Assembly (NCBI GenBank): GCA_019637175.1
Contig: JAHBWD010000006.1
Coordinates: 62,001-126,000 of the forward strand
Direction of reading: 5' to 3'
DNA length: 64,000 bases
Source of the DNA: Labilithrix sp.
Lineage (GTDB): Bacteria; Myxococcota_A; Polyangia; Polyangiales; Polyangiaceae
Position 1 is the stretch's first letter. The number at the start of each line of letters is the position of its first letter. The notes beneath the pieces were generated by a model. It ran no database searches and was not told where the DNA came from. It saw only the letters and a list, made by a program, of their open reading frames with translations. Of this stretch, positions 7,921 through 16,834 are shown piece by piece. The translations under genes were made by a program, and so were the position numbers.

Positions 7921-9288
7921 GTGGTGCCCTCCGTTCCGCTCTCCGGCGACGTCGTCGCCGACAAGTACGAGATCGGCCGGCCGCTCGGGAAGGGCGGCAT
8001 GGGCGTGGTGCTCGAGGCGCGCCACAAGAAGCTCGGGCAGCGCGTGGCGATCAAGTTCCTGATGCCCGACGCGCTGGCGAGCGAAGAGGCGCTCGTTCGG
8101 TTCGATCGCGAGGCGCGCGCCGCGGCGCTCCTCAGGTCTCCGTACGTCGTCCGGGTCCAAGACGTCGATACGACCGAGGACGGCCTCCCGTTCATCGTGA
8201 TGGAGTACGTGGAGGGGCGCGATCTCGGCTCCGAGATCCGATCGCGTGGAAAGATCCCCGTCGCCGAGGCCGTCGACTGGGCGCTCCAGGCGTGCGCCGG
8301 CCTCGCGGAGGCGCACGCGCGCGGGATCGTGCATCGCGACATCAAGCCGTCGAACCTCTACTTGTGTCGCGAGGCGACCGGCCAGGTGGTCAAGGTCATG
8401 GACTTCGGCGTCTCGAAGCTGCTCGGATCGAAGGGCGAGATCGATCTCACGAGCGCGGAGACGGCGGTGGGCACGCCGAGCTACATGGCGCCCGAGCAGC
8501 TCATCTCCGCGCGGGCGATCGATCACCGCGTCGACGTCTGGGCGATGGGCGTCGTTTTGTATCGCGCGGTCTCGGGCCGCCTCCCGTTCATCGGAGAGAA
8601 CCCGACGACGCTCGCGATCGCGATCGCGACGGCGGCGCCGGCACCGCTCGCGGAGGTCGCGCCCGAGGTGCCGCGAGGGCTCGCCAGCGCCGTCATGCGC
8701 GCGCTCCAGCGCGAGCCTGACGCTCGCTACGCGGACATGATCGAGCTCGGTCGCGCCCTCGAGCCGTTCGGGACGCGTCGGTTCGCGTTCGAGGCGGCGG
8801 TCGCGGGACTGGTGTCGCCGCCCTTGCCGAGCGAAGACGTTCCTTTCTCGGTGGCGCAGCCGGCGACCGACGATCCCGCGAACGCGCCGACGGAGGGCGC
8901 GTGGGCTGGGCAGCGCGCGCGCGAGCCCACGTCGGCGCCGCGTGGCCGCGCGCCGATCGCGATCGCGATCGGGCTGCTCGTCTCGGCGATCGTGGGGGGC
9001 GGGCTCGCGCTCTCGCGGCGCGCTGCGCCGCCGGCCGCGGCGACGGCCCCGATCGGAGAGGCCGCGGGCGAGCCGACGAGCGAGGGCGCGTTCGCGTCGC
9101 CGCCGCTCATCGTGGTTCCGTCCGCTTCGGAGCCGGCGCCGCCCGAGAGCCCGCCGAGCGCCGTGTCCGTCGCGAGCGCGCAGCCGCGCGCCAAGCCGCG
9201 CGCGCCGGCGCCGCCTCGATCCTCGGCGTCCGCAGCGTCAGCGCCGTCAGCGCCTTCCGTGCCGCCCGAAGATCCGCTTCACCTCTGA
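7921..9288 (+). CDS. Transmembrane Ser/Thr protein kinase (Hanks type)
   Basis: The protein has 455 residues. The kinase domain spans about 15-285, with glycine loop GKGGMGVVLEAR, lysine in VAIKFL, catalytic HRDIKPSN beginning at His138, DFGVSK and APEQL. All catalytic residues look intact. An Ala/Pro-rich linker, one membrane segment (IAIAIGLLVSAIVGGG, about 344-362) and an extracytoplasmic Ala/Pro/Ser tail follow. The tail has no recognisable sensor domain. GTG at 7921 or 7924 is possible. It lies 28 bp after a PEGA/TPR gene, a plausible partner or substrate by context only. Confidence 0.85.
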   Translation: MVPSVPLSGDVVADKYEIGRPLGKGGMGVVLEARHKKLGQRVAIKFLMPDALASEEALVRFDREARAAALLRSPYVVRVQDVDTTEDGLPFIVMEYVEGRDLGSEIRSRGKIPVAEAVDWALQACAGLAEAHARGIVHRDIKPSNLYLCREATGQVVKVMDFGVSKLLGSKGEIDLTSAETAVGTPSYMAPEQLISARAIDHRVDVWAMGVVLYRAVSGRLPFIGENPTTLAIAIATAAPAPLAEVAPEVPRGLASAVMRALQREPDARYADMIELGRALEPFGTRRFAFEAAVAGLVSPPLPSEDVPFSVAQPATDDPANAPTEGAWAGQRAREPTSAPRGRAPIAIAIGLLVSAIVGGGLALSRRAAPPAAATAPIGEAAGEPTSEGAFASPPLIVVPSASEPAPPESPPSAVSVASAQPRAKPRAPAPPRSSASAASAPSAPSVPPEDPLHL

Positions 9289-9294
9289 TCGCCG

Positions 9295-9633
9295 TCAGAG
9301 CGCCGCGCAGCGGAGCGTGAGATCGGCGGCGAGCGCGCAGATCCCCGTCCGGCACTGGATCGGCAGGAGGCACGGCGCGCCGACGTCGAGGCCTCCGGCG
9401 GCGTCCGTCGCCGCGTCCGCGGATGCATCGGCGGGAGCGTCGCCCGCTTCCTCGCGCCCTGCGTCGGAGGGGCCGGCGTCGACGGGCGCCGGCGCTTGCG
9501 GCCGCGACGTCGGCGCGGGCAACGCGGGCGGCGTCGCCTCGGCGGGCTCGGTCGCGTCGCTCACGGTGGCGTCGGCGCCGCTGCACCCGAAGGCGAAAGC
9601 GACGAAGAACGCGGCCACGTGCGCGACCTTCAC
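9295..9633 (-). CDS. Small lipoprotein with Asp/Ala-rich linker
   Basis: The protein has 112 residues from a GTG that overlaps the TGA of the upstream gene (GTGA). The signal HVAAFFVAFAFGCSG gives a lipobox Cys near residue 16. An Ala/Pro/Asp-rich region of about 65 residues follows. The C-terminus has four spaced cysteines (PCLLPIQCRTGICALA and RCAAL), the small Cys-rich module recurrent in myxobacterial surface proteins. It is the second gene of a two-gene operon and ends 6 bp from the convergent kinase gene. Function unknown. Confidence 0.6.
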   Translation of the reverse strand: MKVAHVAAFFVAFAFGCSGADATVSDATEPAEATPPALPAPTSRPQAPAPVDAGPSDAGREEAGDAPADASADAATDAAGGLDVGAPCLLPIQCRTGICALAADLTLRCAAL

Positions 9634-10205
9634 GGCGACACCGTCGCAGTGGGGAGCTGCTTCGTCTCTTCGTCGTCGATCGAGACGTCGATCGAGATCG
9701 TGTGCTCGCCGCTGGGCCGGCGCATCGGCCCGGTCAAGGTGACGACCGGATAGAGCCCGTGCCTTCCGGGACCGGGATCGGGCAGGACGGTCAGCAGATC
9801 CCTCCGCGCGACGACGGCGCACATGCGATCGACCTCGAGCGCCGCGTATGCGAGCTCGAAGAGGTTGGGCAGCACGAGGCACGACGCCGCGAGGTAGCTG
9901 TGCTGGAAGACGAGGCAGCGTGGGCCCTGCGGCGCGCGGAGCGCGCGCACGCTGATGAGCCTCGCGGCGACGAGCCTCGCGAGCCGCTGGCGCGCCGCGA
10001 AGTACGCGACGTCGGGATCGATCTCCATGTCCTCGAGATCCTCGCGATACAGGACGCGGGTCGTGTCTCGCTGGACCTGAACCAGGCAGATGCGCAGGCC
10101 CTCGTCGAAGGTCACGAGCGGCGTTCGCCCCCGCGCGTCGCTCCGCTTGGTGACGAGGGGGAACAGGGTCAGCGAATCGAGACGGCAAGCGTGGTGCAGG
10201 CGCAT
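9630..10205 (-). CDS. Conserved protein, possibly DUF1444/YtpQ-like
   Basis: The protein has 191 residues and starts at the ATG that follows a GGGAGGAAAG ribosome site. It has no signal peptide or membrane segment. The central and C-terminal part (FELAYAALEVDRMCAVVAR, then RDLLTVLPD) resembles the YtpQ/DUF1444 pattern, but the match is from memory and weak. The N-terminus is unusual (MRLHHACRLDSLTLFPLV). It is translationally coupled to the small lipoprotein gene downstream. An AT-rich palindrome lies about 110 bp upstream. No function can be assigned. Confidence 0.55.
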   Translation of the reverse strand: MRLHHACRLDSLTLFPLVTKRSDARGRTPLVTFDEGLRICLVQVQRDTTRVLYREDLEDMEIDPDVAYFAARQRLARLVAARLISVRALRAPQGPRCLVFQHSYLAASCLVLPNLFELAYAALEVDRMCAVVARRDLLTVLPDPGPGRHGLYPVVTLTGPMRRPSGEHTISIDVSIDDEETKQLPTATVSP

Positions 10206-10312
10206 TGCATTTCGAACTTTCCTCCCATCCGCTCGAGAGCATCGCCACGCAACCGCCGTACCGTCGTCGAGGCGAGGGGGCGGGGGACCTTGCGCGTCGT
10301 GGAAACGCAATA

Positions 10313-10326
10313 AAACAGTATTGTTT
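10313..10326. promoter_or_regulatory. AT-rich imperfect palindrome AAACAGTATTGTTT (candidate operator)
   Basis: The 14-mer differs from its reverse complement at only two central positions. It sits in the most AT-rich short stretch of this region, between divergent genes. The reverse strand also offers a TACTGT/CAATAC-type -10 element for the minus-strand operon. An operator or promoter role is inferred from composition and symmetry only. Confidence 0.35.
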
Positions 10327-10494
10327 ACGTGCGGGCTCGCCCCCTCGTCGCCGCCGACCATGGTCGTCGCGCGGACCGGCGAGGCCGCGTTCGCTCAGCG
10401 GCGACGGAGGTGCGGCTGCGCTCGCGTCCTACCCAGCTCGTCCGCACGACGGTGACGCCGAGATCCCAGCCGCAGCCCGCCTCGCGCCGAGGAG

Positions 10495-10500
10495 TATACT
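10495..10500 (+). promoter_or_regulatory. TATACT -10 box 7 nt from start codon
   Basis: TATACT is a near-consensus -10. The ATG follows after the 7-nt spacer TGGAGCG, so the transcript would start at or one base from the initiation codon. No -35 match is evident. Confidence 0.5.
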
Positions 10501-10507
10501 TGGAGCG

Positions 10508-11128
10508 ATGGCCGCCGACGAAGACGAGTGGGTCGAGATCAAGCGCTTCGGCGATCCGATCGGCGCCGACATGATTTGCGATTTTCTTCGCGAGCACGAC
10601 GTGCGCGTCCAGCTCCGAGGCAACACCCAGGCGACGCGCATGACCTGGTCGCAGACGTCGGACAACATCCGGATCGTCGTCCTCCGCGAAGATCTCGAGA
10701 AGGCGCACGAAGCGCTCGCGGCGATGAACCAGGGCGAGGCGCGAGGCCATCCGTTCCGCGATCTCAGCGCGCCCAAAGACGACGACGAAGCCGAGGAGAA
10801 GTTCGTCAAGCCGCGGAGCGTCATCGCGGCGGCGTTCCTCGCGTTCATCCTCCCCATCGGCGCGGGCCACTTCTACGCGCGCCACGGCGCGGCGGGCACC
10901 ATCCTGCTCGCGGGCATCGCCGGCGCGCTGCTCGCTTCGTTCTTCGGCGCGCACTACGAGGTGACGGCTCGAGCGTGGGGCATCCTCGTCCTCGCCGACG
11001 CCGTCGGCGCCGTCCTCGCGGTCCGCCGCTTCAACGCACGGCGGCCGATGAGCGAGGGATCGCAGCGCCAGTGGGCGGCCGTCGCCGTGCTCGTCGCCTT
11101 CGCGCTCGCCTGGGCGACGGCGGGATAG
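10508..11128 (+). CDS. Membrane protein with DUF2007-like N-terminus and TM2-like segment
   Basis: The protein has 206 residues. Residues 1-75 ([20 protein letters not shown], then [17 protein letters not shown]) resemble the DUF2007 putative signal-transducing fold. After an acidic linker come three or four hydrophobic segments ([58 protein letters not shown]) in a TM2-like arrangement. Function unknown. It is a single gene ahead of icd, with a likely leaderless promoter. Confidence 0.6.
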   Translation: MAADEDEWVEIKRFGDPIGADMICDFLREHDVRVQLRGNTQATRMTWSQTSDNIRIVVLREDLEKAHEALAAMNQGEARGHPFRDLSAPKDDDEAEEKFVKPRSVIAAAFLAFILPIGAGHFYARHGAAGTILLAGIAGALLASFFGAHYEVTARAWGILVLADAVGAVLAVRRFNARRPMSEGSQRQWAAVAVLVAFALAWATAG

Positions 11129-11204
11129 ACGCCCCCTTTCGGCCCGTGGTACGGAGACAACCCCCCGATTTTCCGGGCCCCTCGCGGCCCCGCAGGAGGT
11201 TCTC

Positions 11205-12491
<1,287 letters not shown>

Positions 12492-12525
12492 GCCGTTCGC
12501 CGGCGAACGCCGGCGAACCCGGTCG

Positions 12526-12557
12526 CGAGCACGCTGACGATCTCGTCAGCGTGCTCG
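12526..12557. terminator. Perfect 15-bp hairpin downstream of icd
   Basis: Two 15-nt arms centred on CACGCTGACGA / TCGTCAGCGTG pair perfectly around the 2-nt centre TC. It starts 35 nt after the icd stop. It could terminate icd or be a member of the extragenic palindrome family. There is no U-run. Confidence 0.5.
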
Positions 12558-12566
12558 AGGGCAGGC

Positions 12567-12584
12567 ACTTGCGCGGGCGCAAGT
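12567..12584. repeat. Palindrome ACTTGCGC-GG-GCGCAAGT
   Basis: Perfect 8-bp arms with a 2-nt centre. The same element, as ACTTTCGC-TG-GCGAAAGT and close variants, recurs in tandem 39 kb away at 51628-51747, which indicates a dispersed repeat family. Confidence 0.6.
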
Positions 12585-12635
12585 CGCGCATCGTCAGCGC
12601 GCACGCGAGCCCGTCAGCGCGCACGCGAGCTCTTC

Positions 12636-12905
12636 GCCTTCGCCAGCGCCGTGGCGTGCCGACCGTCAGCGAGCTGGCGAACGTCATCAAGCTCGCGAGA
12701 GGGGCCTTCGCCTTCCCGTCGCCTTCGCCAGCGCAGTGGCGTGCCGACCGTCAGCGAGCTGGCGAAACGTCATCAAGCTCGCGAGATGGGCCTTCGCCTT
12801 CGCCAGCGCAGTGGCTGGCAGACCGTCAGCCTGCCGACGAGCTCGTCAGCGAGCTCGCGAATCGGCCTTCGCCTTCGCCAGCGCAGTGGCGTGCCGACCG
12901 TCAGC
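12636..12905. repeat. Four tandem copies of a 75-85 bp unit
   Basis: A 35-nt core that starts GCCTTCGCCAGCGC and ends GACCGTCAGC begins at 12636, 12721, 12796 and 12871, so the periods are 85, 75 and 75 bp. The first two copies also share a GAGCTGGCGAA plus CATCAAGCTCGCGAGA tail; the later two diverge after the core. The last copy runs to within 13 bp of the next gene's stop. There are no unique spacers. Confidence 0.7.
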
Positions 12906-12917
12906 CGGCCGACGTGC

Positions 12918-13712
12918 TCACGGCAGCTTCGGCAGCCAGCGCGGGACCATCTCGCGGCGCACGACCTCGTACTCGTCGGGCGTGTCGCACTCCATGCAGC
13001 GCGCGTCGTCGTCGAACACGACCGCGTCGAGCGCGCCCGTCGTCAGCATGCGCTGGGTGATGTCTTCGTGCTCCGAGCGCGTCTTCGCGGTGGAAAACTT
13101 CATGCACCACGCCGAGGTGCGGAGCCACGCGTCGTGATCGCCGGGCTCGAGGAGCAGGATGCCGGTGGCCTCGCCGAGGCAGCGCAGCTCCTTCACCATC
13201 GGCGTGCCGAGCAGGCCCTTGCCGTGGAGGCGCGGCACGCCCGCCGCGTCGCCGAAGACCATCACCTCTTCGTCCGTCTCGCGGAACCGCCCGCACACGA
13301 GCGTCTTCGATTTCTTCGAAGGCGACGACGCGAGCTCGGCGAAGAGCGACGGATCGTAGACCACGTCGGCGTCCATCAAGACGACGCGTGACTTGCCGTC
13401 GAGGATGCCGTGCGGGCTCGTGAACGCGAGGTGGGTCGAGTGACCGCTGCCCGAGACTTCGCCGGGGAAGTCGTTGAGCACCCACGTCGCGGGGATCTTC
13501 TCCATCGCCGTCGTCTTCGTGCCGAACGTCACCGCGTTGCCGACGAGGTAGATCTCGCGCGCTCCATGGTGCGCCAGCGAGCGGAGGTGCCAGTCGAGGA
13601 ACGTGAGCCGCGCGCTGTCGTCGAGCGGCAAGAGCGGCTTGGGCGCAGCGTTCGCCATCCCGCCGATGCGCCGGCCGACGCCGGCCGCCAAGATGATGGC
13701 CTTGTCGATCAT
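12918..13712 (-). CDS. Nucleotidyltransferase of the phosphonate operon (LicC-like)
   Basis: The protein has 264 residues. The N-terminal signature AIILAAGVGRRIGGMANAAP followed by KPLLPL is that of sugar-phosphate and phosphocholine-type nucleotidyltransferases. An acidic metal site is visible in VVLMDADVVYD, and HEDITQRM is also present. It probably activates an alcohol phosphate or a phosphonate with CTP; the substrate cannot be read from the sequence. The ATG overlaps the TGA of the CDP-alcohol phosphotransferase (ATGA) and it is the last gene of the operon. Since the PEP mutase already carries its own nucleotidyltransferase domain, this enzyme may make a second activated intermediate. 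Confidence 0.75.
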   Translation of the reverse strand: MIDKAIILAAGVGRRIGGMANAAPKPLLPLDDSARLTFLDWHLRSLAHHGAREIYLVGNAVTFGTKTTAMEKIPATWVLNDFPGEVSGSGHSTHLAFTSPHGILDGKSRVVLMDADVVYDPSLFAELASSPSKKSKTLVCGRFRETDEEVMVFGDAAGVPRLHGKGLLGTPMVKELRCLGEATGILLLEPGDHDAWLRTSAWCMKFSTAKTRSEHEDITQRMLTTGALDAVVFDDDARCMECDTPDEYEVVRREMVPRWLPKLP

Positions 13713-14611
13713 TCGCTCTTCGCCGGGGCGGTCTCGCCCTTCACCGTGCCGCCGAGCGCGAACGTCGCGATCACGCGCCCGATGACGATCGCGCCGAGGC
13801 CGTACGCCACCGAGAGCGCCCACGACTCGAGCACGAAGCCCGTCAAGAGCCCGAGGTGGATGACGAAGATGCCGTTGTCCCACGACATGAGCCCGACGAA
13901 GCGCGTGAGCAGGCGTACGCCCGGGCGATGCGCGCGCGCGAGCACCGTGCCGACCGGATCGCCGTTCGCGTACTTCGGGTCCCAGTAGACGTACGACCAG
14001 CGATCGGCCCAAATGCTCGCGTTCGTGAGCGCGCCGGCCTTCGAAGCGCGCGCCTGAGCGCGCTTGGCCTCGAGCTCTTCGTGGACGACGTCGCGCCCTT
14101 CCTTGAGCGCCGAGCCGACGCGGCGCTTGTAGAAGTCGCAGCCGTGCGCGGCGTACGCGCCGACGATGACGCCGAACATCGCGAACGCGCCGTAGAGCTC
14201 GATCGGAATCTCGGGCTTGTGGCGCACGCCGTAGATCGCGAGGGCGATCGTGAGCGCGATGAACGAGACGGCGTCGGCCGTCTCGTCGAGCGCGCGGCCG
14301 CGCGGCGACGACATGTTCTTCGCGCGCGCGAGCACGCCGTCGTAGCAGTCGAGGATGTCGCGGATCTCGAGCGCGAAGAACGCCACGATGAGCGCCCAAC
14401 GGTCGCCGTGCGCGACGAGGCCCGCTGCGGCGAGGCCGAAGCAGATGTGGATGTACGTGATGTGATCGGGGCGGAGCGGCAGGCCGCCGAGGACGTGAAG
14501 GAGCGAACGCGCGATCGGGTAGCGGTACCAGCGGTTCAGCGGATCATCGAGGCTCTCGGCGAGCTTCTTCCGCTCCTCGAGCGTGAGCTTCGAAGCGCCG
14601 CGCGTGACCAT
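13709..14611 (-). CDS. CDP-alcohol phosphotransferase, integral membrane
   Basis: The protein has 300 residues from the ATG of MVTRGASKLTLEERKK. Upstream in-frame starts would run into phnW. The family motif DG-x2-AR-x8-G-x3-D-x3-D is present as DGVLARAKNM...RGRALDETAD, with an extra upstream Asp (DILDCYDG). Several hydrophobic helices follow. Members transfer an alcohol phosphate from a CDP-alcohol to an acceptor, usually a lipid. Within a PEP mutase operon the likely donor is CMP-AEP, which would give a phosphonolipid or a phosphonate-decorated polymer. It lies between phnW (13 bp gap) and a coupled nucleotidyltransferase. Confidence 0.8.
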   Translation of the reverse strand: MVTRGASKLTLEERKKLAESLDDPLNRWYRYPIARSLLHVLGGLPLRPDHITYIHICFGLAAAGLVAHGDRWALIVAFFALEIRDILDCYDGVLARAKNMSSPRGRALDETADAVSFIALTIALAIYGVRHKPEIPIELYGAFAMFGVIVGAYAAHGCDFYKRRVGSALKEGRDVVHEELEAKRAQARASKAGALTNASIWADRWSYVYWDPKYANGDPVGTVLARAHRPGVRLLTRFVGLMSWDNGIFVIHLGLLTGFVLESWALSVAYGLGAIVIGRVIATFALGGTVKGETAPAKSE

Positions 14612-14624
14612 CGGCCTCGCTTCG

Positions 14625-15686
14625 TCAGCCGAGCGCTCCACGCAAGGCTTCGGCGAGTCGGTCGAGGTCAGGAGCTCCGAGGTCTCCCATGACTGCGATG
14701 CGGAAGATGGCTCCATCGAACTTCCCTTGTCCGGCATAAATCACGAATCCGTCGTGCTTGAGGGCGGCGTGGAGCGCCTCGTACGTCTTGCCGCTCGGCA
14801 GGCGGAAAGACGTGAGCGTCGCGCCGTACGCGTCGTCGCGGTCGAGCAAGAGGCTCGCCGAGAGCTCGGTGCACACCGCGCGGACGCGCCGCGATCGGCT
14901 CACGTACGCGTCGTGGCGCTTCTTCCATCCCCCTTCGTCGGCCAGCTCGGCGAGCGCCTCGTCGAAGGCGCGCGTCACGTGGGTCGGCAACGTGAACGGC
15001 GTCGACCCCTTGGCCTGATCGGCCGCGTGACGCGACAGATCGAGGTACACGCTCGTCGCCCCCGAAGGGCGCGAGAGCGCCGCGTTCGCCGCGAGCACGA
15101 ACGAGACGCCGGGCGCGCCGTGCACGCACTTGTTCGCCGTCGCGGCGAGGGCCTCGAGGCTCCACTCGGCGAAGCGGATCTCTTCGCCGGCGAAGCTCGA
15201 CACGGCGTCGAGGAGCATCGGCACGCCGTGCTTCTTCGCGATCGCGCCGAGCGCGGCGACGTCGTTCAGGCGGCCCGTCGTCGTCTCGTGGTGCACGGTG
15301 AGGACGTGGCCGAACTTGCCGCTCGCGAGCGCGCGATCGGCGGCGTCGAGATCGATCCCGCTCGTCCACGGCGCGGCCACGATCTCGTGCGCCTTGCCCT
15401 GCGCCTTCAGCATCGCGGCCATGCGCTCGCCGTAGACGCCGTTGGCGACGACCAGGCTCGTCTCGCTCTTTCCGACGAGCGAGAGCATCGCCTCGACGGC
15501 GGCGGTGCCGGAGCCGCCGAGGAGCACCGGCGTGAAGCCGCTCGCGCCGTAGACGCCCTCGAGCCGCCTCCTCACGCTCGCGACGAGATCGCGGAACTCG
15601 GGCTCGCGGTGACATACGTCTTCGGAGGCGAGCGCGCGGCGAACGCGCTCGGTCATCGAGACGGGCCCCGGGTTGAGGAGCTTCAT
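14625..15686 (-). CDS. phnW: 2-aminoethylphosphonate:pyruvate transaminase
   Basis: The protein has 353 residues, a class V aminotransferase. The PhnW hallmarks LLNPGPVSMTERVRRAL, DVCHREPEF, GGSGTAAVEA and the PLP-lysine region TANKCVHGAPG are visible. In catabolic clusters the enzyme converts AEP to phosphonoacetaldehyde. Here it follows PEP mutase and phosphonopyruvate decarboxylase, so it most likely runs in the biosynthetic direction to AEP. No phosphonatase (PhnX) or C-P lyase gene is present. The gap to the upstream decarboxylase gene is 5 bp. Confidence 0.88.
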   Translation of the reverse strand: MKLLNPGPVSMTERVRRALASEDVCHREPEFRDLVASVRRRLEGVYGASGFTPVLLGGSGTAAVEAMLSLVGKSETSLVVANGVYGERMAAMLKAQGKAHEIVAAPWTSGIDLDAADRALASGKFGHVLTVHHETTTGRLNDVAALGAIAKKHGVPMLLDAVSSFAGEEIRFAEWSLEALAATANKCVHGAPGVSFVLAANAALSRPSGATSVYLDLSRHAADQAKGSTPFTLPTHVTRAFDEALAELADEGGWKKRHDAYVSRSRRVRAVCTELSASLLLDRDDAYGATLTSFRLPSGKTYEALHAALKHDGFVIYAGQGKFDGAIFRIAVMGDLGAPDLDRLAEALRGALG

Positions 15687-15691
15687 CGCCG

Positions 15692-16834
15692 TCACGCCTC
15701 GAGCTCTTTGCGCAGGCGCGCGGCGACCTCGCGCGGCGTCACCTTGGGCCGCGGAAGATCGGCGGGGACGCCGTGGCGCGTCTTGAGCTGGAAGAAGCGG
15801 AGGCCGCTCGTGCGATCGCGGAGGCGCGCCTCGAGATCGGCCGCGCCGCCGAGCACCTCGACGCTCGGGTAGCCGCACGCGTGCGCGACGCCCGCGAGAT
15901 CCATCGAGTGCGTCACCGTCGACTGGCCGCCGGTCGACTCGTGCGCCTCGTTGTCGAGGAGCACGTGCACGAGGTTCGCCGGCTGCTCGTACGCGACCGT
16001 CGCCAGCGCGCCGAGGCGCATCAGCATCGCGCCGTCGCCGTCGAGGACGACGACACGTCGATCGGGCCGCGCCCACGCCATGCCGAGCGCGATGCTCGAC
16101 GCGCAGCCCATCGAGCCGACGACGTAGAGCTGGTTCGGACGATCGTCACACGCGTAGAGCTCGCGCCCGGTGTACCCGGTCGTGGCGACGACGATGTCTT
16201 TCGAATCGACGGCGCGCTGCACGGCGCGGAGCGCCTCTTCACGCGAGGGCCGCTCACCGGCGCTCGCCGGACGCACGACCGCGCGCGCGCGCGCCTCCGC
16301 CCGCACCGCGGGCTTCGACGCCAGCTTGTGCGGCGCGACGCTGTCTTTCTTCATGACGAGGCAGTAGGGCATGCCCGTCTTCGTCATGTGCGCGACGGCC
16401 TTCTCGATCGCGCCCGCGACCTCGGCCTCTTCGCGCGGGAAGTAATCCCACGCGACGTTCATCGTCTCGAGCATCTTCGTCGTGATCGCGCCCATCAGCT
16501 CGTGCTGCGGCTCGTCGGCCGGGCCGCCGGGCTCGCCGCGCAGCGTGACGACGAGGAGCACGGGCACGCGGAACACCGCGTTGAGCGACGTGATCGGGCT
16601 CACCGCGTTGCCGAGCCCCGAGTTCTGCATCATCACGATCGCGCGCTTGCCGCAGAGCTCGGCGCCCGTCGCGATCGCGACGGCGTCGCCCTCGTTCGTC
16701 GCGCCGACGTACGTGAGATCGGGCGCGTCGATGACGAAGTTGATGAACGGCTTGACGTACGAGCACGGCACGCCGGTGTAGAGCGAGAAGCCCGCCTTCT
16801 TCGCGGCCTCGCAGAACGACTTCGCCTCGATCAT
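15692..16834 (-). CDS. ppd: Phosphonopyruvate decarboxylase (ThDP enzyme)
   Basis: The protein has 380 residues with an N-terminal pyrimidine-type ThDP domain ([42 protein letters not shown]). A C-terminal pyrophosphate domain has the GDG...N motif as [18 protein letters not shown] and [12 protein letters not shown]. It removes CO2 from phosphonopyruvate to give phosphonoacetaldehyde, the step that pulls the unfavourable PEP mutase reaction forward. Its ATG overlaps the stop of the PEP mutase fusion gene, so the two are coupled. Related sulfopyruvate decarboxylases exist, but the context favours Ppd. Confidence 0.9.
   Translation of the reverse strand: MIEAKSFCEAAKKAGFSLYTGVPCSYVKPFINFVIDAPDLTYVGATNEGDAVAIATGAELCGKRAIVMMQNSGLGNAVSPITSLNAVFRVPVLLVVTLRGEPGGPADEPQHELMGAITTKMLETMNVAWDYFPREEAEVAGAIEKAVAHMTKTGMPYCLVMKKDSVAPHKLASKPAVRAEARARAVVRPASAGERPSREEALRAVQRAVDSKDIVVATTGYTGRELYACDDRPNQLYVVGSMGCASSIALGMAWARPDRRVVVLDGDGAMLMRLGALATVAYEQPANLVHVLLDNEAHESTGGQSTVTHSMDLAGVAHACGYPSVEVLGGAADLEARLRDRTSGLRFFQLKTRHGVPADLPRPKVTPREVAARLRKELEA

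Larger units (their letters stand above)
10206..10507. other. 302-bp divergent intergenic region
   Basis: This gap separates the minus-strand YtpQ-like gene from the plus-strand TM2-like gene. It holds the ribosome site of the former, an isolated AT-rich island around 10300-10330 with an imperfect palindrome, and a TATACT box next to the latter's start. No further gene is convincing. Confidence 0.5.
12492..12917. repeat. 426-bp non-coding repeat and palindrome region between convergent genes
   Basis: The gap between icd and the phosphonate operon contains, in order: a perfect 14-bp palindrome GTTCGCCGGCGAAC (12495), a 15-bp perfect hairpin (12526-12557), an 8-bp hairpin (12567-12584), a 19-bp direct repeat (12592-12610 and 12612-12630), and four copies of a 75-85 bp unit (12636-12905). 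Long open frames cross it, but their translation is low-complexity repetition, so it is called non-coding. Confidence 0.75.

Noticed and set aside
12492..12917. Protein-coding gene in the repeat region
   Set aside because: Open frames exist, but they translate to repeated SPSPAQWRADRQ-type peptide, follow the DNA repeat period, and have no ribosome site or homology that I recognise.
14625..15686. PhnW as part of AEP degradation
   Set aside because: No phnX, phnA, phnY or C-P lyase gene is present, and the operon begins with PEP mutase.
15692..16834. Acetolactate synthase or sulfopyruvate decarboxylase for the ThDP enzyme
   Set aside because: The protein is short (380 residues) and sits directly between pepM and phnW, which fits phosphonopyruvate decarboxylase best.
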